Shown piece after piece: positions 18,601 to 26,020 of a stretch of 62,031 nt of DNA. Made by a program: the position numbers and the translations under genes. The DNA comes from an uncultured Oscillospiraceae bacterium (GTDB lineage: Bacteria > Bacillota > Clostridia > Oscillospirales > Acutalibacteraceae). Numbering within the stretch: the stretch's first letter is position 1; each line of letters starts with the position of its first letter. The DNA lies in the NCBI GenBank assembly GCA_900541975.1, contig UQLR01000015.1:1-62031 (forward strand), given 5' to 3'. The notes under the pieces were generated by a model. The model ran no database searches. It had not been told where the DNA came from and worked only from the letters and a program-made list of their open reading frames with translations.

Positions 18601-19750
18601 TGTAACCAACATCATTTGTCTTCAGAACCCATGAGCGTTCCGGCGTTTTGCCAGCCAGCTCGCTTTGGGTGCTGTAAAGCCCGGAGTAATAGCGGATGGT
18701 AAACTCCGCGCCCGGCAACCCCTTTCCGTTTTGATCGACCTTTTTTAATAGAATAAAAACCGGGTCGTTCTGCGGCTTGTCTTCACAGGTAAACGAGTAG
18801 ATCGGGATATTCCCGACCGATTTCCCCGAAGACTTGAAGGTATATACCTGATTGTCCAGCGCATAGCCGGGCGGTGCGGTTACCTCTTTTGCATAATACG
18901 TTTGTAAAGGGACATCCGCCCCGTTTGTTCCGGCGCCATATTTCCCAAAGCCCGAGGCATTTGTGGTGATATACCCAAAATAATCTGTGCAGGCTTTGTC
19001 CAGATAAATATTGTATTTCGCCCCGGCAAGGCTGTAACAACTGTTGCCGTCGGTCAGCTCCCTGTTTGCCGATTCTTTCTGCAGCTGCAGCTTAATCAGG
19101 TCTTTTGCCAGGATCACCTTCTGGTATGCCGAACGGCCAGTGTCCAGAATATACAGCCTGGTTGTATTTGGTGCGGCCGGGGCTTTGCGCAGGGCGGTGA
19201 CAATCTCCAGAATTGCCGACTGCCAGTCCTGCGGCAGCGCGTAGTCCCAGTCTGTGTCACCGTAAATATAGGCCAGAACGCGGTGGGTCATCAGATAGTG
19301 CAGCTCCGACCCTCTTGCCGTCAGCCAGTATTTTTCCCGCAAATTGCCCATAAAGCTGCTCATGGTGGTGCCGGCGTATGTATGGTTGCTGGTTTGGAAG
19401 ACAGGCACATTTTTGTTGAAGCCGGCGCCGCCATAGCCATAATATAGCGCATTAACGAGCAGCCGGTAATTTTTAAAGGAAGTTGTCAGCTCCACACAGT
19501 TGTTTTCCGTTGTGACAAACGTCCCTTCTGGCGCTGGTAGCTTGGGATTGACACAATAGGCCATTTTTCCGTCGGCATACATCATATGCGTTGACCAGTT
19601 GACCCCATCCTGGTATTCCAGCAGATCACCAAGCGTTAATACAACCTTTGTCTTCTCTGTGGCGGCCGATGCAGGCAGCCATACAGACGACAGCAGGACA
19701 ATTGTAAGCACAAAGGCAAACGCTTTTTTTATCACATTCCTTTTTTTCAT
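15635..19750 (-). CDS. giant secreted adhesin with repeated Cna-B-like domains
   Basis: 1371-residue surface protein. It has a signal peptide (about 1-29, ending SVWLPASAA), an N-terminal thioester-domain-like region (YCVNP at about 68, THRVLAYIYG at about 155), a SpaA-like domain, then about eight Cna-B-type modules each starting K[TS]xDG (DDGVVAG, TDGKVAD, SDGRLDG, PDGNIAG, DDGVVAN, SDGMIED, EDGFVEN, EDGILEG). A final SpaA-type module (KTDRETGLPLADCGI) precedes a C-terminal membrane helix and RFVTHQCRK. Each module keeps the ITEL/TEEVPEGY acid expected for isopeptide bonds. There is no LPxTG; STGDSFP precedes the helix. The 5' half (17.3-19.7 kb) is visibly more GC-rich than the 3' half, suggesting a mosaic origin. 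Confidence 0.82.
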   Translation of the reverse strand: MKKRNVIKKAFAFVLTIVLLSSVWLPASAATEKTKVVLTLGDLLEYQDGVNWSTHMMYADGKMAYCVNPKLPAPEGTFVTTENNCVELTTSFKNYRLLVNALYYGYGGAGFNKNVPVFQTSNHTYAGTTMSSFMGNLREKYWLTARGSELHYLMTHRVLAYIYGDTDWDYALPQDWQSAILEIVTALRKAPAAPNTTRLYILDTGRSAYQKVILAKDLIKLQLQKESANRELTDGNSCYSLAGAKYNIYLDKACTDYFGYITTNASGFGKYGAGTNGADVPLQTYYAKEVTAPPGYALDNQVYTFKSSGKSVGNIPIYSFTCEDKPQNDPVFILLKKVDQNGKGLPGAEFTIRYYSGLYSTQSELAGKTPERSWVLKTNDVGYTRLSKDYLVSGDEFYYSTSNFVTLPLGTIAIQETKAPEGYIIDSTPVIRQITSEGEAESVFTYNAPEISNDPDPGTIKIIKKSDDGVVAGMRFVVKNNSTGEKETLTTGADGTIADHYYAGSYTITELTDETKYFAPPPQTVTVTAGETATVHFYNKLLTTDLTIRKTSTDGKVADIPFTIRDTVTGSVYARQTDDNGYITVKGLTIGRKYGITELVPEGYKPQQSQTITLRQNAANLVTFHNIRQTGELVIQKTSSDGRLDGFSFTVQNTETLEWLTPQWGHETDKTGRVKFSNVPTGKYEVTEVGLWYNYYTNPNHKKIVTVQNGSVTTVSFHNEQITRPLKIIKTSPDGNIAGIDFEITGYFDPFNRIKETRTYTTGADGTVTINLPTSYWEDEYTITEIVPEGYEPQEPQTFTLPPEGDDPVIVRFNNIPKPDIKIIKTSDDGVVANIPFILTYIDNGYTVTERKVTDSKGVVLFEDVEAGVSYTITEEVPEGYAEQSAKTVTPKQGETVEVSFHNKVRSQLKIIKTSSDGMIEDFYFAVYSNSTLIGRYSTDENGEIYLKNLPAYSNGKLITYSVKELGIKNADGTYTIPERYVVPAQISKNLAKNIVTEFHFHNSLKRGNVEVTKTAEDGFVENKEFKLTGTSLSGEEIEMTAKTNAQGKAVFSNVLIGDNYTLQEVGTEDKYIVPTAQSVSVEWNKTTEVSFENILKRGSLRVVKTSEDGILEGFKFHLYGTSLSGVEISEYAITNENGIAIFNDVLIGDYTLEEVEVPSRYVIPEPQKVSIRYIPSNLDLDVATLTAALTSSPLISEQPFVQIAQPEESEFSVSVVAINNQLKKGTLEFIKTDRETGLPLADCGIRIKDTNGNVVVEGYTDKNGIFKYTLKYGKYTYEEFDAPDGYIIDTTLHEFEITENGQIVKAEMTNEKKPADITVTPNGENISTDLSGDTMSTGDSFPVLILFLAAISALVIIVFVIRFVTHQCRK

Positions 19751-19846
19751 CCAAATTTCTCCTTTTTTGTTTTTATGTTGTTATATATTTTTTTACGTTA
19801 AAACATTCTTCCTTATCATCTCCCCTCCAAATAAACAAAATAAACG

Positions 19847-20500
19847 TTAATTTACCCGTTCCCCTTGCACGAGTAATCTGTGACTGTTTATACCAAAGGG
19901 AAAACATGTAACTAACGTCACTAAATCTTTTCCGGGGACAATTGCTGTGTAGTCTGTTGCATTCGACAGAACCGTATATATGCCGGATATACGATATTCC
20001 AGCGTTTGATCCTGAACGGTGATATAAAACATATCTCCCTCAACAAGATCATGTAAACCATCAAACATGCGGTAGGTTAGTCCGGTATGTCCAACAATTA
20101 CACTGTGTGTATTTTCCCCTCCAATGGGCAGGGAGGTGTTCTCCATGTGTCCAGCTCCCTTTGCAAGAATTTCCTCTGTTGTACCATGATAGATTGGTAG
20201 GTCTATCCCAACCTTTGGGATGGAGATATAGCCAATCTCCCCACCATCGCCATAAGACAACAAATTATAATAGTTTTCATTGGAAACGGTTTCTGTCCCC
20301 GTCGAAATGATTTGATTATAATTTTCAGCTGCGGCTATGTCGTCGGCCTTTTCCGTATCCGACAAATCGGATATAACATTGTCGTAATGCTCTATGGTGG
20401 TGTTATGATCTTGCTGTGTTGTTTGGGAAAACAGAAACGGTACGCTAAAAAGAATAATTCCTACAAGGATCAGTGCCCCGGCGATTACTTTTCTTCGCAT
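19847..20500 (-). CDS. srtC: class C (pilin-polymerising) sortase
   Basis: 217-residue transpeptidase with an N-terminal membrane helix (KVIAGALILVGIILFSVPFLF). The catalytic residues are His138 in VGHTGL, Cys199 in LVTCFPFG and Arg208 in INSHRLLVQG. This TC-x(4)-GINSHR form and the position directly after a pilin gene mark class C. It should join the Cna-B pilins through their sorting signals. The start at 20500 (MRRKVIAG) overlaps the pilin stop by 16 bases; a longer frame starting at 20572 lies wholly in the pilin gene and is not supported. Confidence 0.88.
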   Translation of the reverse strand: MRRKVIAGALILVGIILFSVPFLFSQTTQQDHNTTIEHYDNVISDLSDTEKADDIAAAENYNQIISTGTETVSNENYYNLLSYGDGGEIGYISIPKVGIDLPIYHGTTEEILAKGAGHMENTSLPIGGENTHSVIVGHTGLTYRMFDGLHDLVEGDMFYITVQDQTLEYRISGIYTVLSNATDYTAIVPGKDLVTLVTCFPFGINSHRLLVQGERVN

Positions 20501-22323
20501 GTTTTCTTCTCTCTTTTGCTGAAAAATAGGATGACGCCAAGGCTTATTAATGTACCAGCTCCAAAGATACACATTGCCGCCGCCGTTGATCCTGTAACCG
20601 GAAATACCGCCTGTTGTGTATTAATCACTTTTACGTTTACCCCGTCTGTGTAATTGTGCGTGGAATGGTCTACTTCAATTTCAAACGGTGTTTGCAGCAG
20701 GGTATACCCTGCTGGGGATTTTGTTTCCACGACATAATAGGTCGTTTTCCCTTCTGCAGAAGTAAGTCCATTTTCCCCATAAGACAGTCCCATAAGAGAG
20801 ATAAAACCATCTTCGTTTGAAGTTACCGTAGCGTCCGCAGCTGCTGCCGTTGACATATAGTACTTTCCATCTTCCCCTTGCTCAAACAAAATGGCATTTG
20901 TTCCGGATTCTGCGTCCTCTAAGGAACGGTAAACTTCAAATTCCGCATTTGCAAGCGGGTTATCGTTCTGATCGGTTTTTAAAAACGTATAGCCGCCTGT
21001 ATGCGCTTCCGGTGTTTCTGTATTTTTTGTGTATGTGCTGGATGTGTCAACATCGTTCGTATAGATCAAATTTGCTGTATTCGGGTTATCTCCGCCGATC
21101 ACAGCGTTTGTATTAAGCGTAGTGTTCAGGATGACAGACAGATTAGAAGCACCGTCCAACGCGTTTTTATTGGTAATATCAATGGTAATGACCGTCTCGT
21201 TTGCGTCTGTTTTTTCCGTTGTTACCTTATAATCAGATGTAGCAACGGTCATATCATCAGCGAATACTTCTAAACTGTTAAAATCCGCGCCGGCGCAGAG
21301 CGTATCAATGATCTTATATGTTTCTAATTTTGCAATAACCTTAGGTATATCGGCATCTATTTTCCAATATACGGATTTATTTATATCCTGTGTAACATCC
21401 TGCCCCCAACTGGTTTTGTCGGTAGATACAGCCTTATGTACTGTTGGCGTTTCGTTTGTAATTGTGATCGTGTTATCAATTGCCGTCTCATCGTTATAAG
21501 TAACTGTGCCGTCAGCATTTACTGTAAAATCGTAATACACCGTGCTGTCTACAATATATTGCTTGTCTGTTGCAGACACTTCTCGAAATCTAAAATCCCG
21601 GTCTGTCGCCAGATGCTCAACCGTAAATTTTCCCTGCTCACCTGTTACATATGTATCACCTACAGACTGCCATGCATATGTGCCGTCCTTTGCAACAATT
21701 TTTTCTTCGAGCGTAAAGCTAAATCCACCAAGTGCGGCACCGGTGGCATTGTCTGTTTTTTCCACGGTAACATCGGCATATTTTGTTTCATTTTTTGGCT
21801 GTACCGATATGTCATACAGCCATTTCGTACCGCCTGCATTAGTGCTGGGGACGGACACAACAAAAGGCGCGGTCTTTGTCCGAACCTGCGACGGGCTGTA
21901 GGTTTCTTCCACATAATAGATGCCCAGGGCAAGATCAGACAGTTTAATATATCCATCCTCATTTGTGTATGCAGATCTGCGCGGGGATGCAGATGTAACC
22001 ATTGCTTTTGCTTCTGCCGGGGTCGGAAGAGGCTTTCCGGCAGATGTGTAATACTCGTCCAGATCAGCAACTTTATACGCTGTAAATTCAACGTCCGGCA
22101 GAGGCTTTGCACCATCCGGAATTGCCTGTACTGTGCCGTCGCCTGGGGTAGTTGCTTCCGATGTGTCCTCCATTTCATATTTATAAAATTCGATGGATCC
22201 CGTTTTGCTCGTATCAATATGAAACGGGCTTACGGCCTGCACAGAAATTGCAGACATGACGAAAATCATAGTAAATACGATAAAAAAAGATAATTCTTTT
22301 TTAATAGAATTTTTTTTTATCAT
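20485..22323 (-). CDS. SpaA-type major pilin
   Basis: 612-residue pilin with a signal peptide, a first Cna-B-like domain (GSIEFYKYEMED ... GIYYVEETYSPSQV), a second (VTVEKTDNATGAALGGFSF), a fimbrial isopeptide domain (DINKSVYWKIDADIPKVIAKLETYKIIDTL) and a last SpaA domain (YTFLKTDQNDNPLANAEFEVYR). It ends in the sorting signal FPVTG, a hydrophobic helix and KREKKTCEEK. It is the probable backbone of a sortase-built pilus. It overlaps the upstream pilin by 4 bases and the sortase gene by 16, so the three form one unit. Confidence 0.88.
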   Translation of the reverse strand: MIKKNSIKKELSFFIVFTMIFVMSAISVQAVSPFHIDTSKTGSIEFYKYEMEDTSEATTPGDGTVQAIPDGAKPLPDVEFTAYKVADLDEYYTSAGKPLPTPAEAKAMVTSASPRRSAYTNEDGYIKLSDLALGIYYVEETYSPSQVRTKTAPFVVSVPSTNAGGTKWLYDISVQPKNETKYADVTVEKTDNATGAALGGFSFTLEEKIVAKDGTYAWQSVGDTYVTGEQGKFTVEHLATDRDFRFREVSATDKQYIVDSTVYYDFTVNADGTVTYNDETAIDNTITITNETPTVHKAVSTDKTSWGQDVTQDINKSVYWKIDADIPKVIAKLETYKIIDTLCAGADFNSLEVFADDMTVATSDYKVTTEKTDANETVITIDITNKNALDGASNLSVILNTTLNTNAVIGGDNPNTANLIYTNDVDTSSTYTKNTETPEAHTGGYTFLKTDQNDNPLANAEFEVYRSLEDAESGTNAILFEQGEDGKYYMSTAAAADATVTSNEDGFISLMGLSYGENGLTSAEGKTTYYVVETKSPAGYTLLQTPFEIEVDHSTHNYTDGVNVKVINTQQAVFPVTGSTAAAMCIFGAGTLISLGVILFFSKREKKTCEEK

Positions 22324-23006
22324 TTTTTTATTTTCTCCTTCCTTTTATTTGCTATAAGCATTCCAACCGCAAAAAATCCAAAGCCTGATAAAATCCATAA
22401 GAGGTGTTCGTTACTCCCGGCATTAGGTAATTCGGTTTTGGGGGTGTTATAAATTTCTTTTTCCACAGTTGCAGACTGCAGCGTGATTTTTACGTCCTCT
22501 GCTAACAAATGGTAGCCGGCGACCGCCTTTCTTTCGCGAACATAATAATCCCCATATATCAGGTTTGTAATACTGGCGGCTCCCGCACTGTCGGTAATAA
22601 CATCTGTTTTTCCGTTTTTGCTGTTGCTTAAAACATAATTTCCTGCCGTATCTTGTTTGAAATATAAAATAGATCCTTCGCTGTCGTATATATTTAAGAT
22701 GACATTAGGCAAGGGGGTTTTGTCTGTTGCAGACAGTTTATAAATATGGATGTCGCCGCGCTTTAAGCTGTTATAGAAATGAAAATCAGTTGCATTATTT
22801 TTCGCAAGACTTTTGCTGATCTGTACCGGCACAACATACCTTTGCGGTGAATATTTGATTCCGTCTTGATATCCCAGCAGGTTGCAATGCGTTAATACAA
22901 CCTTTGTCTTTTCTGTGGCAGCCGATGCAGGCAGCCATACAGACGACAGAAGAACAAACGCAAGCGCAAGCACAAACGCTTTTTTTATCACGTTCCTTTT
23001 CTTCAT
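22320..23006 (-). CDS. short LPxTG-type pilin, mosaic derivative of the giant adhesin
   Basis: 228 residues. The signal peptide and following 20 residues match the giant adhesin (MKKRNVIKKAF ... TEKTKVVLT). At about residue 52 the sequence jumps to PQRYVVPVQISKSLAKN ... SLKRGD, which matches an internal adhesin segment near residue 970 (PERYVVPAQISKNLAKN). A unique SpaA domain (IHIYKLSATDKTPLPNVILNIYD) and the sorting signal LPNAG with helix and NKRKEKIKK follow. It is probably a minor or basal pilin. The structure indicates formation by deletion between adhesin repeats; the upstream untranslated regions are also alike. Confidence 0.85.
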   Translation of the reverse strand: MKKRNVIKKAFVLALAFVLLSSVWLPASAATEKTKVVLTHCNLLGYQDGIKYSPQRYVVPVQISKSLAKNNATDFHFYNSLKRGDIHIYKLSATDKTPLPNVILNIYDSEGSILYFKQDTAGNYVLSNSKNGKTDVITDSAGAASITNLIYGDYYVRERKAVAGYHLLAEDVKITLQSATVEKEIYNTPKTELPNAGSNEHLLWILSGFGFFAVGMLIANKRKEKIKK

Positions 23007-23036
23007 CCAAATTTCTCCTTCCCTGTTTTTATGTTG

Positions 23037-23234
23037 TTAAGTATTTTCTGTTTCCAAACTCTCCTCCTCATATTTATCATTGTCCATAAGAACAAACTGA
23101 AAGTAAGCATCTTCCGGTAAAGGTTTTAAAAAGCAATACATTCCATCTTTTTCTTCGGCAATAGCTATAAGCTCCTCGTTTACAAAGGCACATAAGGGAC
23201 TTCTTTTTCTATTTATTTTTTTCAGTATCTTCAT
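23037..23234 (-). CDS. small hypothetical protein at the head of the pilus unit
   Basis: 65 residues, unrecognised. It has a basic N-terminus (MKILKKINRKRS), a beta-prone middle (AFVNEELIAIAEEKDGMYCFLKPL) and an acidic C-terminus. The ATG at 23234 is chosen because AAAGGAA lies 9 bases upstream; another ATG three codons earlier touches the RBS. It may be an accessory or regulator of the pilus operon. Confidence 0.5.
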   Translation of the reverse strand: MKILKKINRKRSPLCAFVNEELIAIAEEKDGMYCFLKPLPEDAYFQFVLMDNDKYEEESLETENT

Positions 23235-23275
23235 TAAGACCATTCCTTTCGTTTGTTTAAAGTTTTATTTTGGAG

Positions 23276-23470
23276 CTAAAACAGGTTGCCCCCGGCAGTG
23301 CAGCCGGGAAAGGTTGACGGTGTATCTTTGCAATTTTCCTTCTCTCCTTTCTGTAAAAGCGGACATAAACTTAATGCCCCGGGAAAATATTCCCGGGGCA
23401 GCCTTTTGTACTGGTTTTTGTATTTACAATTCTGCGCCCTGTAACAGTGCGCGCATTCACAAAAGAACAT
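23276..23470 (-). CDS. small cysteine-rich hypothetical protein
   Basis: 64 residues starting MFFCECAHCYRAQNCKY, with seven cysteines including a CxCxxC arrangement that could bind a metal. AGAAAGGA precedes the ATG at 23470 at a good distance. The gene contains two of the GC-rich hairpins of this region (23285 and 23372), so it could also be a chance frame over structured DNA. Confidence 0.4.
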   Translation of the reverse strand: MFFCECAHCYRAQNCKYKNQYKRLPREYFPGALSLCPLLQKGEKENCKDTPSTFPGCTAGGNLF

Positions 23471-23548
23471 GATGGTATCCTTTCTTTTGCAGCATAAAGG
23501 CCCGGCAGTTTTTGCCGGGCCTTCGCTGCGGTATATAAAAAACAGCCG

Positions 23549-23577
23549 GAAAATTTCCGGCTGTTTCTGCAAAAAAA
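23549..23577 (-). terminator. terminator after the lipoprotein gene
   Basis: AAACAGCCGGAAA/TTTCCGGCTGTTT followed on the minus strand by T6, just downstream of the stop at 23608. A second GC-rich hairpin (GGCCCGGCA/TGCCGGGCC, about 23499-23524) follows closely. Confidence 0.75.
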
Positions 23578-23607
23578 ATCATAAAGATAAACTAAAAAAA
23601 GAAAAAA

Positions 23608-24531
23608 TTAATAGTATCCGGCTTCGCGGATCAATTTCTTTTCTGTCCATGCCTCTTTTACCACTTGGGTTTCCCAATGCCCTTTTTCCGGCACGGTGAC
23701 GGTCTCTGTTCCAACCTGCATTTCTACCCATTCGTCATGGTAACTGGAATTTTCTCCTTTAAGCATATGGTTTCTTCCATGTTCAACACGATTTTCTGTA
23801 ATATCTTCACCACATGTATTACAAAAGGTTCGGCCAACCTCTTCATAAACCGGCTTTTCGTAGGTGTAGGCTTCCTGGTCTACAACCCAGACCTGTTTTG
23901 TTTCAGCTGGATGTTGAATGTATTCATACTGCGCTTCATGCCACTTTTTTGTGGTAGAAGACGTATTACCCGAAGATGCGCTGCCAGCTGCCGGCTTAGA
24001 GCTTGTGCTGCTGTTTTGATTCGCCGGCTTGGAGGTTGTGGACGAACTTGTATTGTTTACCTTTGAGCTGCCGGAGTTGGATGCGGCCGGCTTGGAGGTT
24101 GTGCTGTTGCTTTTGTTCTCTGTTTTTGTCTGGGCAGAAGACGTCTTATTAGCTGCCGCACTGCCGGTGCTGCCAGCTGCAGCGCTTGTTTCTTTTTTAA
24201 TCGTGGCGGTCGAAATTTCTACGACTGAGCCGTCGTCTGTCTGCACCTTCACAGTTCCGTCTTTTGTGGTTTCCAGCGTCTTGCCGTTGCTGTCAACCAC
24301 GTTGCCGTCTTCGTCTACCTTCAGACCTTTTTCTTTGATCACGGCTTTTTCATCGGCTGTGGCTGCTTCTATGGGTTTCGTTGCCTCTGTTTCCTCTTCG
24401 GTTGATACCGTCGATACCGCAGATGATTGCGATGTTGTTTTGGCCGTTTGCGCACTTTCATTACAGCCTGTAAGGCTTGCTGCAGAGAATATCATTCCGG
24501 CGCAGAGCGTTAATATCATATATTTTTTCAT
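23608..24531 (-). CDS. lipoprotein with Ser/Thr-rich linker and Cys-containing C-terminal domain
   Basis: 307 residues with a lipobox (SLTGC at about 22). A charged segment (about 60-110) resembles repeats seen in Clostridial surface lipoproteins (VDEDGNVVDSNGKTLETT). A Ser/Thr/Asn/Ala-rich linker of about 100 residues follows, then a C-terminal domain with FCNTCGEDITEN and many aromatic and acidic residues (HWETQVVKEAW). The start at 24531 follows AAGGAGG by 7 bases. Its promoter is at 24649-24677 and an ICE palindrome lies in the leader. It may interact with the pilus or recipient surface; its function is unknown. Confidence 0.7.
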   Translation of the reverse strand: MKKYMILTLCAGMIFSAASLTGCNESAQTAKTTSQSSAVSTVSTEEETEATKPIEAATADEKAVIKEKGLKVDEDGNVVDSNGKTLETTKDGTVKVQTDDGSVVEISTATIKKETSAAAGSTGSAAANKTSSAQTKTENKSNSTTSKPAASNSGSSKVNNTSSSTTSKPANQNSSTSSKPAAGSASSGNTSSTTKKWHEAQYEYIQHPAETKQVWVVDQEAYTYEKPVYEEVGRTFCNTCGEDITENRVEHGRNHMLKGENSSYHDEWVEMQVGTETVTVPEKGHWETQVVKEAWTEKKLIREAGYY

Positions 24532-24578
24532 GGGGTCAGCCTCCTTAATCAAACTAATAGGGATTTTACTGTTTTAAT

Positions 24579-24601
24579 GGGTGGGACAATTTGTCCCACC
24601 C
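24579..24601. repeat. ICE palindrome in the leader of the lipoprotein/pilus region
   Basis: GGGTGGGACAA/TTGTCCCACCC, perfect 11-bp arms around T 24590. It lies between the promoter (24649-24677) and the start codon at 24531. No T-run follows on the transcribed strand, so it is more likely an operator or binding site than a terminator. Confidence 0.8.
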
Positions 24602-24648
24602 CCGAATTATAGTGTAAGATCCTGACTACACCATCTTTCTCACCTCCA

Positions 24649-24677
24649 ATTTTATATACTTTAGCTATGTATGTCAA
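24649..24677 (-). promoter_or_regulatory. sigma-A-type promoter for lipoprotein/pilus genes
   Basis: On the minus strand TTGACA (24672-24677), a 17-base spacer and TAAAAT (24649-24654). It reads towards the lipoprotein gene. Confidence 0.6.
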
Positions 24678-24733
24678 TCAAAATTATAAATGTAGACATA
24701 AATTTACATACAAAAGGATTAAATAATCCGCTA

Positions 24734-25651
24734 TTACATTCCCATTTTTATTCCGGGATACTGTACAGTTGCATCCTGTGCCGGTTGGCTTTGTACAGAT
24801 TGCTCGCTGCCTGCTTGCGTAAACATTTTTTCATACCATTGTTCACGGCTTTGATAACCGGCTGCTTTTGCAATAATATTTTGACATTGGCGCACAACAT
24901 TGTCAAACTCTTTTGGAGGGGTGTGCTGGTTTACTTGTCTAAATTTTTCAAGTTTTGACAATGTTTTTATTTCCGGCAAGTCTTTATGAGTTTCAAGCTT
25001 TTCTATCCAATCCTTTCTGCTTTTATAGCCATAACACACAGCAAAATGTGCTTCGCAAACCCGTATGCTCCAGTCTATTGGTTTTGGATGATTTTCTTTA
25101 AGGCATTTCATCCTGAAGTTCTCTACCTTCTCTAAAGCCATATTATGGAGATCCTGTTGTTCTATCTTTACAGATTTTTCTTGGATAATATCCTTTCCCA
25201 TCTTTTCCTTTTCCATCTCCATAGGTAAAGCTATGATCTCACCGTTTAGTCTGATAAACTGTTGTGGCTGCTTAAAGTGCTCCATATACTTTTGTACCAT
25301 ATCCGGCGACAGAGAGGTAAAGTCATCCTCTCCCAAACCTACAACCAGAAAGGTGCCGGCTATGATATCGTAAAGGCGTCCATTTTCATCAAAAAGGCCT
25401 CTATTCAAGTTCATTCCAATGTTTTTTCCCTCGTCGTTACAGATTAGAGCTACCGGATCCGCAAAAGGATATACAGCCTCGATCGTGCCACTTACCTCTG
25501 ACCGCAAAGAATGGATTCCGGGGTTGATCTCCTTTACATAGGGCTCTTTTTGAGGCTCCACCACTAGCACGGTCATCTTCTCATGGTCTTTATTGAGGGT
25601 CATCAAATCTTCTTTATGCAGAGTATTTCTCTTTTCTTCAACCTCTCTCAT
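24734..25651 (-). CDS. DUF3846-domain protein
   Basis: 305 residues. Residues about 27-135 (MTVLVVEPQKEPYVKEI, then GTIEAVYPFADPVALICNDEGK and GTFLVVGLGEDDFTSLS) match DUF3846, a small domain common in Clostridial ICEs and phages. The C-terminal half is helical and contains two related motifs, CYGYKSRKDWIEKL and AAGYQSREQWYEKM, probably a duplicated helical unit. Its role in the ICE is unknown. AAGGAG lies 12 bases before the ATG, slightly far. Confidence 0.7.
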   Translation of the reverse strand: MREVEEKRNTLHKEDLMTLNKDHEKMTVLVVEPQKEPYVKEINPGIHSLRSEVSGTIEAVYPFADPVALICNDEGKNIGMNLNRGLFDENGRLYDIIAGTFLVVGLGEDDFTSLSPDMVQKYMEHFKQPQQFIRLNGEIIALPMEMEKEKMGKDIIQEKSVKIEQQDLHNMALEKVENFRMKCLKENHPKPIDWSIRVCEAHFAVCYGYKSRKDWIEKLETHKDLPEIKTLSKLEKFRQVNQHTPPKEFDNVVRQCQNIIAKAAGYQSREQWYEKMFTQAGSEQSVQSQPAQDATVQYPGIKMGM

Positions 25652-25700
25652 AATATTTGTTCACTCCTTTTTAAAATTCTTTATAAAACAATACGCTCCT

Positions 25701-25871
25701 TTACCAGTTCATGTTGCAAATAGTTGTTTCAACGTACTCTTGTATTTCTTCTTTTGTCAGTTTTGGAAGATTTTGCGGTTTTTGCTTTTCTTCCTGTATA
25801 ATCTGACTGACAATTGCTTCGACTGGATAGCCTTCAAAATATTTATGTAAAATTTCTTTTTTAGTCAGCAT
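25701..25871 (-). CDS. small hypothetical protein (56 aa)
   Basis: The ATG at 25871 follows AAAGGGGATA by about 8 bases and opens a frame beginning MLTKKEILHKYFEGYPVEAI and ending TTICNMNW. It is charged and helical and lies in line with the neighbouring small genes. Not recognised. Confidence 0.5.
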   Translation of the reverse strand: MLTKKEILHKYFEGYPVEAIVSQIIQEEKQKPQNLPKLTKEEIQEYVETTICNMNW

Positions 25872-25903
25872 AAAAAGTTATCCCCTTTGTGTAATTGTCT
25901 TTC

Positions 25904-26002
25904 TTATTCCTGTTTTTCATCTTTTTGGTTGATTTGTACCACGCACATACTAACAACCCCAATTACGCAGCCTATAACCAGTCCAAGAAAAAAAGAAAAC
26001 AT
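25904..26002 (-). CDS. DUF3789-like micro membrane protein, copy 1
   Basis: 32 residues: one membrane helix (MFSFFLGLVIGCVIGVVSMC) followed by a charged tail (QINQKDEKQE), the layout of DUF3789 proteins found in Clostridial mobile elements. A good AAAGGAAAG RBS precedes it. A paralogue occurs at 27234-27335. Confidence 0.65.
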   Translation of the reverse strand: MFSFFLGLVIGCVIGVVSMCVVQINQKDEKQE

Positions 26003-26020
26003 AGATACACTTTCCTTTCT

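Noticed and set aside
23372..23400. GC-rich hairpin (GCCCCGGGAA/TTCCCGGGGC) as a terminator
   Set aside because: No T-run on either strand and it lies inside a possible small coding frame.
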